From an uncultured Oscillospiraceae bacterium (lineage in GTDB: Bacteria; Bacillota; Clostridia; Oscillospirales; Ruminococcaceae), in the NCBI GenBank assembly GCA_949298535.1, contig CASFXA010000097.1, positions 1 to 35,451 of the forward strand: 35,451 bases of DNA. The letters run 5' to 3'. The notes below the pieces were generated by a model that searched no databases, had not been told where the DNA came from, and saw only the letters and a program-made list of their open reading frames with translations. The translations under genes and the position numbers were made by a program. Positions 27,018 through 35,192 of the stretch are shown here, piece after piece; the stretch's first letter is position 1, and the number at the start of each line of letters is the position of its first letter.

Positions 27018-27092
27018 CAAATTCATAAAATTAAAGACATAGTTGAGATTATCATACTGTTTTCTGTGTTTGACTACAAGTAAAAAGTCAAA
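27018..27092 (-). promoter_or_regulatory. Candidate oppA promoter region with inverted repeat
   Basis: On the - strand TATGAT (27056-27051) has a weak TTGTAG 17 bases upstream. Inverted repeat TTTGACT-N10-AGTCAAA (27069-27092) overlaps the -35. Downstream, AATTTTATGAATTTG (27032-27018) matches the CodY box at 11 of 15 positions, which is suggestive only. Rest of the 26845-27263 spacer: a weak leftward hairpin with T5 near 27145-27170 that may end oppF; otherwise nothing seen. Confidence 0.35.
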
Positions 27093-27263
27093 GTTGTAAA
27101 GGTTTTGTAACATTTTGCCGGTTTCTTCTTGTTCTGTGAAGACGGGAGAAAAACGGGACCCTCTTTCCATCCCAGGGAGCGGGAAGCATCCCGCCGCTGG
27201 CCCTGGGGCAGAAGGACCCCGGCGGAACCCCTTCCAGCCCTTGTCCGGCCAGGGGAGACAGTC

Positions 27264-28235
27264 TCAGCCGATCCGTTCCAGATGATGGCAGGCGGCATAA
27301 TGGCCCTCTGACACCTCCCGGAACTCCGGCTCCTGCTGGGCGCACAGCTGGGTGGCATAGGGGCACCGGGTGCGGAAACGGCAGCCGGAAGGGGGATTGC
27401 GGGGGCTGGGGACGTCTCCCTGGAGGACGATCCGCCTGCTGGCGCGGCTGGTTTTGGGGTCCGGAACCGGGATGGCGGAGATGAGGCAGCGGGTATAGGG
27501 ATGGAGGCTGTGGAAGATCATCTCCTCGCTCTCCCCCAGCTCCACCAGCTTGCCCAGATACATCACCCCGATGCGGTTGGAGATGTGTTTGACAACCGAC
27601 AGGTCATGGGCGATAAACAGATAGGTCAGCCCCATGCTCTGCTGGAGATCCTCAAACATATTGACCACCTGGGCCTGAATGGAGACGTCCAGGGCGGAAA
27701 CCGGCTCGTCGCAGACGATAAACTCCGGCCTCACCGCCAGGGCCCTGGCAATGCCGATCCGCTGCCGCTGGCCGCCGGAAAATTCATGGGGATAGCGGTT
27801 GGCGTGTTCGCTGTTGAGGCCCACCCGCCGGAGCATCTCCAAAATCATTTCCTGCCGCTCTTTTTTGTTGGCGGGGATGTGGTGAATGTCCAGGGGTTCC
27901 CCCACAATGTCCCCCACTGTCATCCGGGGGTCCAGAGAGGCATAAGGATCCTGAAACACAATCTGCATCCTGCGGCGGTAGGGGAGCATCTCCACTTTGG
28001 TGATGTCCTTGCCGTCATAGAGGATTTTGCCCCCGGTGGGCTGGTACAGCCGCAGCAGGGTCCGCCCCAGGGTGGTTTTGCCGCAGCCGGATTCCCCCAC
28101 CAGCCCCAGCGTCTCCCCCCGGTTGATGAAAAAGGAAACATCGTCCACCGCTTTGAGGTATTTTTTCCGGAAGACGGAGGAGCCTGCGTCGAAATATTCC
28201 TTCAGGTGCTGCGCTTCAATCAGTTTCTGACTCAT
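27264..28235 (-). CDS. oppF: Oligopeptide ABC transporter ATP-binding protein OppF
   Basis: A 323-residue ATPase of the peptide importer. Walker A G-E-S-G-C-G-K-T at 48-55, a Q-loop [10 protein letters not shown], signature F-S-G-G-Q-R-Q-R, Walker B F-I-V-C-D-E-P, and the C-terminal oligopeptide/dipeptide domain with cysteines (C-R-F-R-T-R-C-P-Y) that in relatives binds an iron-sulphur cluster. Its ATG overlaps the oppD stop by four bases. OppF pairs with OppD under the OppBC channel. Confidence 0.95.
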   Translation of the reverse strand: MSQKLIEAQHLKEYFDAGSSVFRKKYLKAVDDVSFFINRGETLGLVGESGCGKTTLGRTLLRLYQPTGGKILYDGKDITKVEMLPYRRRMQIVFQDPYASLDPRMTVGDIVGEPLDIHHIPANKKERQEMILEMLRRVGLNSEHANRYPHEFSGGQRQRIGIARALAVRPEFIVCDEPVSALDVSIQAQVVNMFEDLQQSMGLTYLFIAHDLSVVKHISNRIGVMYLGKLVELGESEEMIFHSLHPYTRCLISAIPVPDPKTSRASRRIVLQGDVPSPRNPPSGCRFRTRCPYATQLCAQQEPEFREVSEGHYAACHHLERIG

Positions 28236-29242
28236 GGCTGCCCGACTCCTTTCCCCGCTTCAAACTCCCGCTTTTGAGCCAGCCAACAGGCGCTGACATG
28301 ATCCTGGGAAAAATGGGTGTCAGGGGGCATCTCCCGGAGGCAGATTTTCATGCAGGCTCTGCACCGGGGGGCGAAGGGACAGCCCTGAGGGGGATGGAGC
28401 AGATCCACCGGCTGGCCTTCGATGGGAATCAGCCGTTTATGGCCCACGGCGTTGAGCTTGGGGATGCTGGCCAGAAGACCGCGGGTGTATTCATGCTGGG
28501 GATGGTAAAAAATGTCGTCAGCGGAGCCATATTCCACGATCCTTCCGGCATACATCACGGCGATCCGGTCACACATATTGGAGACCACCCCCAGGTCGTG
28601 GGTAATCATCAGAATGGACATCCCCAGTTTCTTTTTCAGCTCCATCATCAGTTCCAGAATCTGTGCCTGGATTGTGACGTCCAGGGCGGTGGTGGGCTCA
28701 TCAGCAATGAGGAGCTTGGGCTGGCAGGCCAGGGCAATGGCGATCATCACCCGCTGGCGCATCCCTCCGGACATCTGGTGGGGATACTGTCGGAGCCTTC
28801 TCTCCGGCTCGTTGATCCCCACCAGGCCCAGCAGCTCCACCGCCCGGGCCCGGGCCTCCTGCCGGGATTGGCCGGTGTGGAGACGGATCACCTCGCAGAT
28901 CTGATCCCCAATGGTGTACACCGGGTTCAGGGAGGTCATGGGATCCTGGAAGATGATGCTCACTTCCCTGCCCCGGATGGCCCGCATCTCCTTTTCGGTC
29001 ATCTGTTGGATCTGATGGCCGTTAAAGAGGATGGATCCCCCCACAATGCGGCCAGGATAGGGCGTCAGACCCATGATGGAATAAGCCGTTACCGATTTGC
29101 CGGAACCGCTCTCCCCCACAACGCCCAGCACCTGCCCCTGTTCCAGCTGGAAGGAGACGTCGTTGAGGGCCTTCACCTCGCCGGCGGGGGTGAAAAAGGA
29201 GAGGCGCAGATGTTCTATTTTCAGCAAAGGCTGGTTGTCCAT
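28232..29242 (-). CDS. oppD: Oligopeptide ABC transporter ATP-binding protein OppD
   Basis: A 336-residue ATPase. Walker A G-E-S-G-S-G-K-S at 43-50, Q-loop [10 protein letters not shown], signature M-S-G-G-M-R-Q-R at about 157-164, Walker B L-L-I-A-D-E-P with D181-E182, and a C-terminal oligopeptide-transport domain ([12 protein letters not shown]). GGAGG stands seven bases ahead of the ATG at 29242; TTG/CTG codons just upstream were rejected. The stop overlaps the oppF start. Confidence 0.95.
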   Translation of the reverse strand: MDNQPLLKIEHLRLSFFTPAGEVKALNDVSFQLEQGQVLGVVGESGSGKSVTAYSIMGLTPYPGRIVGGSILFNGHQIQQMTEKEMRAIRGREVSIIFQDPMTSLNPVYTIGDQICEVIRLHTGQSRQEARARAVELLGLVGINEPERRLRQYPHQMSGGMRQRVMIAIALACQPKLLIADEPTTALDVTIQAQILELMMELKKKLGMSILMITHDLGVVSNMCDRIAVMYAGRIVEYGSADDIFYHPQHEYTRGLLASIPKLNAVGHKRLIPIEGQPVDLLHPPQGCPFAPRCRACMKICLREMPPDTHFSQDHVSACWLAQKREFEAGKGVGQP

Positions 29243-29258
29243 CAGCAATCCTCCTCTC

Positions 29259-30326
29259 TCAGTGTTTCAGTTTGGGATCAAAGGCGTCCCGCAGGCCGTC
29301 CCCCAAAAGGTTGAAGGACAGAATAATCAGGGAGATCATCAGCGCCGGAATCAGCAGCCGGTGAGGATAGGAATTGATGCCGCCAATGGCTGCGGAGGCC
29401 AGGGAGCCCAGGGAGGGCATGGGGGCGGCAACCCCCAAACCGATAAAGCTGAGAAAGCTCTCGGTGAAGATGGCGCTGGGAATCTGCAGGGTGGTGGTGA
29501 CGATCAGGGTGCCGATGCAGTTGGTCAGCAGATGCCTGCGGATGATATGTCCGCTGCCGGCCCCCAGGGCTTTGGCGGCGGCGACATACTCCTGTTCCTT
29601 CAGAATCAGCACCTGGCCGCGCACAATCCGGGCCATCCCCACCCAGTACAGCAGCGCGAAGACAATGAAGATACACACCAGCCCCACTCCCACCGTGTCA
29701 ATCCAGCCGAAGACGGCGGGATAGTTGGAAGCCAGATTTTTCAGAGGATATTTCAGGGTGACGCTCAAGAGAATGATGATGAGAATATCCGGCACCGTGT
29801 AGATCACATCCACCAGGCGCATCATCACCAGGTCCACCTTGCCCCCGAAATAGCCGGAAACCGCTCCGTAAAGGGAGCCGATCACCAAAATGATGGCGCT
29901 GGCGGTGATCCCCACCAGCAGGGAGATCCGCGTGCCCATCATCACCCGGATCAGATAATCCCGGCCCATATTGTCGGTTCCCAGCAGGTGGGGAAAGGTG
30001 GACAGCCCCTTGCTTTCCGCCAGCGCCAGGGCCTTTTCGGGAATGGGCTCCAGCATCCCCAGATTCTCCCGGCCCCTCAGCTGTTCCTCGTAGGAGTAGG
30101 GATAAAAAGAGGGCAGCACAAAGGCGAAAAGCATCACCAGCAGGATGACCGCCAGGGAAACCATGGCCACTTTGTTTTTCCTCAGCCGCCCCAGCCCGTC
30201 TTTCCAGAAGCTGACGCTTTGGCCCATGGTCACCAGGCTCTGTTTTTCTTCCTCGTCGGCGGGGAGAAAATCGGAAACATCCAGCTGTCTGCTGAGAAAA
30301 TGGGGATTCATTTTTTCCTGTTCCAT
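29259..30326 (-). CDS. oppC: Oligopeptide ABC transporter permease OppC
   Basis: A 355-residue membrane subunit. An N-terminal cytoplasmic segment of about 50 residues precedes the first membrane helix (M-V-S-L-A-V-I-L-L-V-M-L-F), followed by a long external loop and five further helices. The coupling loop Y-V-A-A-A-K-A-L-G-A-G-S-G-H-I-I-R-R-H fits the EAA motif. It forms the channel with OppB. AAGGCGGTGA precedes the ATG, 12 bp past oppB. Confidence 0.94.
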   Translation of the reverse strand: MEQEKMNPHFLSRQLDVSDFLPADEEEKQSLVTMGQSVSFWKDGLGRLRKNKVAMVSLAVILLVMLFAFVLPSFYPYSYEEQLRGRENLGMLEPIPEKALALAESKGLSTFPHLLGTDNMGRDYLIRVMMGTRISLLVGITASAIILVIGSLYGAVSGYFGGKVDLVMMRLVDVIYTVPDILIIILLSVTLKYPLKNLASNYPAVFGWIDTVGVGLVCIFIVFALLYWVGMARIVRGQVLILKEQEYVAAAKALGAGSGHIIRRHLLTNCIGTLIVTTTLQIPSAIFTESFLSFIGLGVAAPMPSLGSLASAAIGGINSYPHRLLIPALMISLIILSFNLLGDGLRDAFDPKLKH

Positions 30327-30338
30327 TGCTTCACCGCC

Positions 30339-31256
30339 TTATTTCAGTTTGATCCGGGGATCCACCAGCTTGTACACAATATCCACCACCATGTTCATCA
30401 TGATAATGAGAAAAGCCAGGAAGATGGTGGTGCCCATGATGAGGGGATAATCCCGGCTGGTGATGGAGCTGATAAATTCGCTGCCCAGGCCGGGGATGGT
30501 GAAGATCTTCTCCACCACAAAGGACCCGGTGAGGGTATAGGCCAGCAGGGGGCCCAGATAGGTAATCACCGGCAGAATGGCGTTGCGCAGGGCGTGCTTG
30601 AAGAGCATGACAAAGGGTCCCAGGCCCTTGGCCCGGGCGGTGCGCATATAGTCCTGTCCCAAAACGTCCAGCATACTGGAGCGCATCAGCCGGGAGATGT
30701 AGGCGGCAGGATAGAAGGCCAGGGCGATACAGGGCATGATATAACTGAGCGGCCCGCTCAGGCCCATGGTGGGCAGCCATCCCAGCTTCACCCCCAGCGT
30801 CACCATCAGCACCGTGGCCATCACAAAGCTGGGCACAGCGATGCCGCAGGTGGAGGCCACCATGATGATGTGGTCCAGGGGCTTACCCCGGTTGAGGGCC
30901 GCCACGGAACCCAGGGGAACGCCCACCAGCACCGCCCCGGCAATGGCGATCAGCCCCACCTGGGCGGACACGGGAAAGCCGGTGGCGATGATGTCGTTGA
31001 CCTCCATCCCTCTTTTTTTCAGGGAGGTGCCCAGATCGCCGTGGAGCAGGCCCTTCATATAGTTGAGGTACTGCACCGGCACCGGCTGGTCCAGACCGTA
31101 TTTCACCTCCAGAGCGGCCAGGGTTTCAGCGGAGGGGGCCTTTTCTGAAAGAAACGGGCCGCCGGGAATGAGAAACATCAGAAAAAAGGTGATGGTGGCC
31201 ACCAGAAAAATGGTGACAATGGCGGAAAACATCCTTTTAAGGATGAATGTGCCCAT
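30339..31256 (-). CDS. oppB: Oligopeptide ABC transporter permease OppB
   Basis: A 305-residue membrane subunit and first gene of oppBCDF. The first helix (9-30) and the P-G-G-P-F turn are typical of OppB/DppB; the EAA loop reads Y-M-R-T-A-R-A-K-G-L-G-P. AAAGGAGTG precedes the ATG. A structured leader of about 220 bases lies upstream. Confidence 0.95.
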   Translation of the reverse strand: MGTFILKRMFSAIVTIFLVATITFFLMFLIPGGPFLSEKAPSAETLAALEVKYGLDQPVPVQYLNYMKGLLHGDLGTSLKKRGMEVNDIIATGFPVSAQVGLIAIAGAVLVGVPLGSVAALNRGKPLDHIIMVASTCGIAVPSFVMATVLMVTLGVKLGWLPTMGLSGPLSYIMPCIALAFYPAAYISRLMRSSMLDVLGQDYMRTARAKGLGPFVMLFKHALRNAILPVITYLGPLLAYTLTGSFVVEKIFTIPGLGSEFISSITSRDYPLIMGTTIFLAFLIIMMNMVVDIVYKLVDPRIKLK

Positions 31257-31309
31257 CTGTAATCACTCCTTTTGTTTGTGATAATCCCGAACCTGCCGGT
31301 CCCGGGAAA

Positions 31310-31440
31310 AGCGGTTCCCGACATCCGGCCGTCCCGGAACCGCTGACAGGGAGACTGCCCAAGCCCATCCCCCAAAGGGTCCTCCCCCTTGCGTCCAGGA
31401 AGGAAAGGGATTCCCAGTTTCCGCCAGAGGCGGCAGTCCC
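31310..31440 (-). promoter_or_regulatory. Structured, riboswitch-like leader of the opp operon
   Basis: On the transcribed strand GGGACTGCC (31440-31432) can pair with GGCAGTCTCC (31359-31350), closing a domain that contains hairpins such as CCGCC-TCT-GGCGG and CCC-TTT-GGG. Next comes AGCGGTTCC (31344-31336) pairing with GGAACCGCT (31318-31310), followed by TTT, a terminator-like stem about 50 bases before oppB. Aptamer plus terminator is the layout of a riboswitch. No T-box, SAM, TPP, lysine, glycine or guanidine signature was recognised. Confidence 0.45.
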
Positions 31441-31481
31441 TCCCTTCCAACAGAGGTTTTTCCCGCCCAGGGTACCGTGTT

Positions 31482-31510
31482 ATGATACCCGATTTTCACC
31501 TCTTTGTCAA
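31482..31510 (-). promoter_or_regulatory. Promoter of the oppBCDF operon
   Basis: On the - strand TTGACA (31510-31505), 17-base spacer, TATCAT (31487-31482). Transcription would begin near 31475 and leave a leader of about 220 bases. Confidence 0.7.
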
Positions 31511-31723
31511 TTTTCAACAGTCCTTTTTTTCTCTGTTTCGCCGAAAAAAATTCGGAAAATATGGATATATTAAACAACTATAGTGGATTTTGCATGGTTT
31601 ATATGGAAAATTTACGCCGTCCTTTCCAGGTTATCTCTTTAGCACTTCCTGGAGAAAGAAAGGTGCGCGGGCGCCGAAAAAATCCGGCGTCCTTCCAGGG
31701 GGATTCCGGGGAAGAAGGGACGA
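31511..31723. other. Divergent spacer between opp promoter and bioY operator
   Basis: No gene supported. It contains a CCGAA-A5-TTCGG stem near 31541-31555 and an inexact GGCGCCG/CGGCGTC stem near 31668-31692. A short open frame starting at 31561 lacks a ribosome site. Confidence 0.3.
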
Positions 31724-31778
31724 TTGTAAACTTAATTTTAAAAATTAGTTGACAAACCAGGGGCAAACGTGCTATAAA
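31724..31778 (+). promoter_or_regulatory. bioY promoter with BirA operator
   Basis: TTGTAAAC (31724-31731), 16 bases, GTTGACAA (31748-31755) is the twin-arm BirA operator of Firmicutes, consensus TTGTAAAC-N15/16-GTTTACAA with one mismatch. The right arm contains the -35 TTGACA (31749-31754); 18 bases later is TATAAA (31773-31778). Biotin-loaded BirA bound here would block RNA polymerase, so bioY should be made only when biotin is scarce. Confidence 0.85.
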
Positions 31779-31821
31779 CGAATAGACAACCTGAGGAAGC
31801 TGTAAAGAAAGGAAACCGCTT

Positions 31822-32376
31822 ATGGAACATCGTCAAACAAACAAAACCAGAGAAATGGCCGCCTGCGCCCTTTTCGCCACTTTGATGGCAGTCTGTTCCC
31901 AGATCCAGATTCCCCTGCCCATGGTGCCCATCAATCTGGCCCTCTTTGGGGCCTATCTGGCCGGAGCGGTGCTGGGTCCCCGTCTGGGAGCCATCAGCAT
32001 GATCGTCTATGGGCTGATGGGGGCGGTTGGGCTGCCGGTTTTCGCCGGCTTCTCCGGCGGTCTGGGAACGCTGCTGGGCAAAACCGGCGGCTATATCCTG
32101 GGGTATATTCTCACCGCCCTGCTGGTGGGGCTGCTGACCCGAATTTGGGGAAGGAGCGTCAAGGCCCTGATTCCCGCCATGGTCCTGGGCTGCCTGGCCT
32201 GCTACCTTTTCGGCACCATATGGTTCATGGCGGTGACCCGGCTGGGGCTGTGGCAAAGTTTAATTTACTGCGTCTTTCCCTTCCTGGTGGGGGATGTGGT
32301 GAAAATTCTTCTGGCCACCGCGGTGGTCCGGCGTCTGGAGCAGCCTCTGGCCCGCATCGGCTGGAACTGGTGCTGA
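31822..32376 (+). CDS. bioY: Biotin ECF transporter substrate-specificity protein BioY
   Basis: A 184-residue membrane protein with about six helices that captures biotin for import. Family landmarks: A-L-F-A-T-L-M-A-V early, P-L-P-M-V-P-I-N-L-A-L-F, Y-G-L-M-G-A-V-G-L-P-V-F-A-G-F-S-G-G, and the late F-P-F-L-V-G-D-V-V-K. The ATPase and EcfT partners are not in the window and are probably shared and encoded elsewhere. AGAAAGGA precedes the ATG. Single-gene unit under an apparent BirA operator. Confidence 0.95.
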   Translation: MEHRQTNKTREMAACALFATLMAVCSQIQIPLPMVPINLALFGAYLAGAVLGPRLGAISMIVYGLMGAVGLPVFAGFSGGLGTLLGKTGGYILGYILTALLVGLLTRIWGRSVKALIPAMVLGCLACYLFGTIWFMAVTRLGLWQSLIYCVFPFLVGDVVKILLATAVVRRLEQPLARIGWNWC

Positions 32377-32508
32377 GGGATACCTCTGGGGCTCGCCTCT
32401 GATCCCGCTTCCCCGGCGAAGGCCCCCCAGGGCGCGGCGCCATCCCTTTCCCGCCCCTGGGCCGGGGCAATTCCCCCCTCCCAGGAAGCTGCCCCCCTGT
32501 TTGAAAAG

Positions 32509-32596
32509 AAAAGATCCTGCCAAAGCGGAAGAAAAGGCGGCCAAAAGGAGTCTGCGGCTCCCGGCCCTTCTCTCCCGCCCCGGCAGGATCTTTTTT
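32509..32596. terminator. Large-loop bidirectional terminator
   Basis: AAAAGATCCTGCC (32509-32521) and GGCAGGATCTTTT (32582-32594) form a perfect 13-bp stem with about 60 bases between, which can fold into an inner GGCGG/CCGCC stem. T6 follows on the + strand and an A-rich run precedes it. It can end bioY (+) and the DHHW/MBOAT transcript (-). Confidence 0.7.
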
Positions 32597-32627
32597 GGCG
32601 TCCCGGCGTTCTGCTCCGGGGCTCCTT

Positions 32628-33752
32628 TTATTCTTCTGTGGAGCCGATGGCGGAGGCCCGGTAGGGCTCCGAGGTGTTGAGATAGGTGTCCAGGCCATAG
32701 GAGAACAGCACCTGATCGTACTCCTCCGGGTTCAGCGCCTGAATCTCACTGTCGGTAAGCAGGGAGGTGTCGGCAAAGGTGATGGTCTGGTAATGAACCG
32801 CCAAAAAGGGCAGATAGCTGAGGGTGATCCGGTCCCCCAGCACCAGCAGGCTGCCTTTGACCCCGCTGCCCAGGGCGGTGATGGTGATTTTGGGGGAACG
32901 GCCCCCCAGAATCCCGTTGATCTCCTCCCCCTCCACAATGGCTTCGGTGGGATACAGGGTGTAGTAGGTGCGGTTTTCATATCGCAGCCAGTGGTCCACC
33001 TGCCAGGCTCTGACCTGGGAAACATACCGCCAGGCGATGATGACGTCCGGCTTGACCCCCCCATACCCCCATTGGTCGTAGAGGGGACCATAATACTGTT
33101 CCCCCAGGTTGTCCAGGGCGAAGTCCTTTTCCTCCTTGGGGGTCAGCCCCAGACGTTTCGCCAGGGTTTGATAGACCACAAATCCCCCCTGGGTGGTGAG
33201 GTTGTCATCGGTGCGGTAATACAAATATTGATCCCTGGCGTCATACAGGGGGGTGTAAACGTCCACCCCCGTAGCCAGGCCCGCGAAGGCTTTGGTGGTT
33301 TCCTCAATAAACAGCTTTTGGTTGGTCTTTTCAATGGGGGCGTAATCCGGCACCTGATCCTGATAGATCACGCAGGCGGTGGGGATGAGCACCAGGGCGC
33401 AGGGCGTTCTGGTGGTCTGCACAAATTCCAGCAGGGACTGGGTGTTCCGCTGATAGACGCTGGTGTCGGTGGTGGCGGAAAAGTTTTGAATCAGTCCGTC
33501 GTTGGCTAAGAAAATCCCTTCCAGTTCCCGGTTCCCGCCCAGCAGCCGCAGCTGCAAAGAGAGATTCTGAAGGGTTTGGCGGATGGAGAGATTCTCCTGG
33601 AAATATTCTGTCAGTTCCTCCGCCAGACGCACCGGATGGCCCATGGCGGCCAGGGAGGACCATCCCAGCTGGGGGGGCGCCCCTGCCAGGGTGGTGATGG
33701 CAATGGCCAGAATCACGGCGATGAAGGTCAGAGGCAGCAAACTTTTCTTCAT
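32628..33752 (-). CDS. DHHW-family (AlgJ/AlgX-like) protein lacking catalytic residues
   Basis: A 374-residue protein with one N-terminal membrane helix (4-24) and the rest outside. It aligns along its length with clostridial DHHW proteins: I-F-L-A-N-D-G-L-I-Q, Y-T-P-L-Y-D-A-R-D, N-L-G-E-Q-Y-Y-G-P-L-Y, K-P-D-V-I. Relatives have a D-x-H dyad within D-H-H-W-T and a serine in K-D-S-Y, as in AlgX/AlgJ acetyl transfer. Here the first reads Asp182-Asp183-Asn184-Leu185 and the second Gly-Asp-Arg308, so the histidine and serine are gone while Asp182 stays. The frame is intact. It lies 75 bp after an MBOAT gene that is also missing key residues. Probably a non-catalytic partner; true role unknown. Confidence 0.75.
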   Translation of the reverse strand: MKKSLLPLTFIAVILAIAITTLAGAPPQLGWSSLAAMGHPVRLAEELTEYFQENLSIRQTLQNLSLQLRLLGGNRELEGIFLANDGLIQNFSATTDTSVYQRNTQSLLEFVQTTRTPCALVLIPTACVIYQDQVPDYAPIEKTNQKLFIEETTKAFAGLATGVDVYTPLYDARDQYLYYRTDDNLTTQGGFVVYQTLAKRLGLTPKEEKDFALDNLGEQYYGPLYDQWGYGGVKPDVIIAWRYVSQVRAWQVDHWLRYENRTYYTLYPTEAIVEGEEINGILGGRSPKITITALGSGVKGSLLVLGDRITLSYLPFLAVHYQTITFADTSLLTDSEIQALNPEEYDQVLFSYGLDTYLNTSEPYRASAIGSTEE

Positions 33753-33827
33753 GGGAATCCCTCCTTTCTCAACGAAATCCAGAGGCTGGAAACGGAAAAA
33801 ATGATCCGCGCGCGGAGGCGCCTGTCC

Positions 33828-35153
33828 TTAAAGGAAAGCCAGCACCGCTATAAACAGGCACAGGTTCACCGCCAAAGAGCCCAGCTGGCTCAGCAGCAGC
33901 CACCGGGCCTGAAGGCGCTTTCCCTGGCGGCTGATGAAGCCGCTGCAAAACACCGCGCACAGCGCCAGCAGCAGCCAGTTGCTGGTCAGCAGATACAGCA
34001 CCTGATTGTCCCACAGCCGGGAGGTGCCCAATCCCACCATCGTCTTGAGGTAAAACAGCGCCTGGGAGATGGAATCGCTGCTGTAGATGGCGAAGGAAAA
34101 CACCACCGCCACAAAGGTATACAATCGCCGGAAAAAGGGCGGGAGAGGCTGGAAGAATTTTTCTCCGTACAGGGTCTCCAGCACAATAAAGATTCCCAAC
34201 ACGCCGCCCCAGGTGAGGTAGTTGATGTTGACGCCGTACCACAGGCCCATGAGGATGGTGATGAGCAGAATGTTCAGGGTGGTGGAAAGAGGGCCGTTAT
34301 CCTCCGCCGACAGGGCCCCGTATACATACTTGCGCACAAAGCGGTTTGCCGAAATATTGAACCGGGAGAAAAAGTCGGTGACAGAATCCGCCTGAAGGGG
34401 ATAATGGAAGTTCTCCGGCAACTCCATGCCGAACAGGGCCCCCACCCCCCGGGCCATGTCGCTGAAGCCGGAAAGGGTGTAATAGGTGGAGAACAGATAA
34501 CAAATCACCAGCAGCCAAACGGCAGTGACGGTTTTTTCCTGGTAGGGAATATTTTTAAACTCCTCCCCCAGGGCCAACACCCCGTCCGCGAGAATCACCT
34601 TCTTGGCCAGGCCGTGACAAAGCCAGACAAAGCCCTGTCCCATGAGGCTCAGGGAGGGGCGCAGCCGTTGCAGCTGGCCCCGGAACTGGTTGGCGGAGAC
34701 AATGGGGCCCACATACAGCTTGCCAAAGAAGCAGCAGAAGACGCCGTAATCGTAACCGGAGGTGATGGGGTCGGTCTCCCCGTTGTACAGGTCCACCAGG
34801 TATCCCAGGGAGGTGAAGCAATAGACCGTCACCCCCAGGGGCATTTCAATCAGATCCAGCTGGCTGACGGAGGACAAGCAGATGAACAGGAGGATGTTTT
34901 TCACCGCCCCCGCCGTCACCGCCGCCTTCCCCCAACGGCTGCCCTTGCCATAAAGGAAGATGGGCCGGGCCAGCAGGTAATCCATCCCCACGCTCGCCGC
35001 CATCACCCCCAATCCCGCGGGGCTTTTCATGGCGTAGAAGAAGGCGGACGCCACAAACAGCACAAACACCCGGAACCGCCGGGGAACCAGGCAGAACACC
35101 AGGCCGGTCACCGGCAGGAAAAAGAACAAAAACGGCAGGCTGAAAACGTCCAC
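33828..35153 (-). CDS. MBOAT-family (AlgI/DltB-like) membrane protein with altered catalytic site
   Basis: A 441-residue polytopic membrane protein with about ten or eleven helices. MBOAT hallmarks include the G-x-T-V-Y-C-F-T-S-L-G-Y-L-V-D-L-Y region, P-I-V-S-A-N-Q-F, G-L-A-K-K-V-I-L-A-D, Y-Y-T-L-S-G-F-S-D-M-A-R-G, and N-F-x-Y-P. In active relatives, two histidines appear as W-H-I-S-L-S and G-L-W-H-G. Here they read F-N-I-S-A-N (Asn266) and G-L-W-Y-G (Tyr306), forty residues apart as expected, so the alignment is sound and both are replaced. GTG at 35153 is the start, seven bases after AAAGGAGG. It precedes the DHHW gene. Without the G-L-W-H-G histidine, ordinary O-acyl transfer seems unlikely. 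Confidence 0.85.
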   Translation of the reverse strand: MDVFSLPFLFFFLPVTGLVFCLVPRRFRVFVLFVASAFFYAMKSPAGLGVMAASVGMDYLLARPIFLYGKGSRWGKAAVTAGAVKNILLFICLSSVSQLDLIEMPLGVTVYCFTSLGYLVDLYNGETDPITSGYDYGVFCCFFGKLYVGPIVSANQFRGQLQRLRPSLSLMGQGFVWLCHGLAKKVILADGVLALGEEFKNIPYQEKTVTAVWLLVICYLFSTYYTLSGFSDMARGVGALFGMELPENFHYPLQADSVTDFFSRFNISANRFVRKYVYGALSAEDNGPLSTTLNILLITILMGLWYGVNINYLTWGGVLGIFIVLETLYGEKFFQPLPPFFRRLYTFVAVVFSFAIYSSDSISQALFYLKTMVGLGTSRLWDNQVLYLLTSNWLLLALCAVFCSGFISRQGKRLQARWLLLSQLGSLAVNLCLFIAVLAFL

Positions 35154-35192
35154 TGCATCACCTCCTTTGGAAAAAGATGTGGGAAGACCGGT

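Noticed and set aside
29097-31148. 683-codon rightward open frame opposite oppB/oppC
   Set aside because: Rich in His, Gln and Gly in the way antisense frames of membrane genes are; opp genes on the other strand are certain.
31260-31480. T-box reading of the opp leader
   Set aside because: The T-box antiterminator signature (TGGNACCGCG-type) and a specifier loop were not found; left as an unclassified leader.
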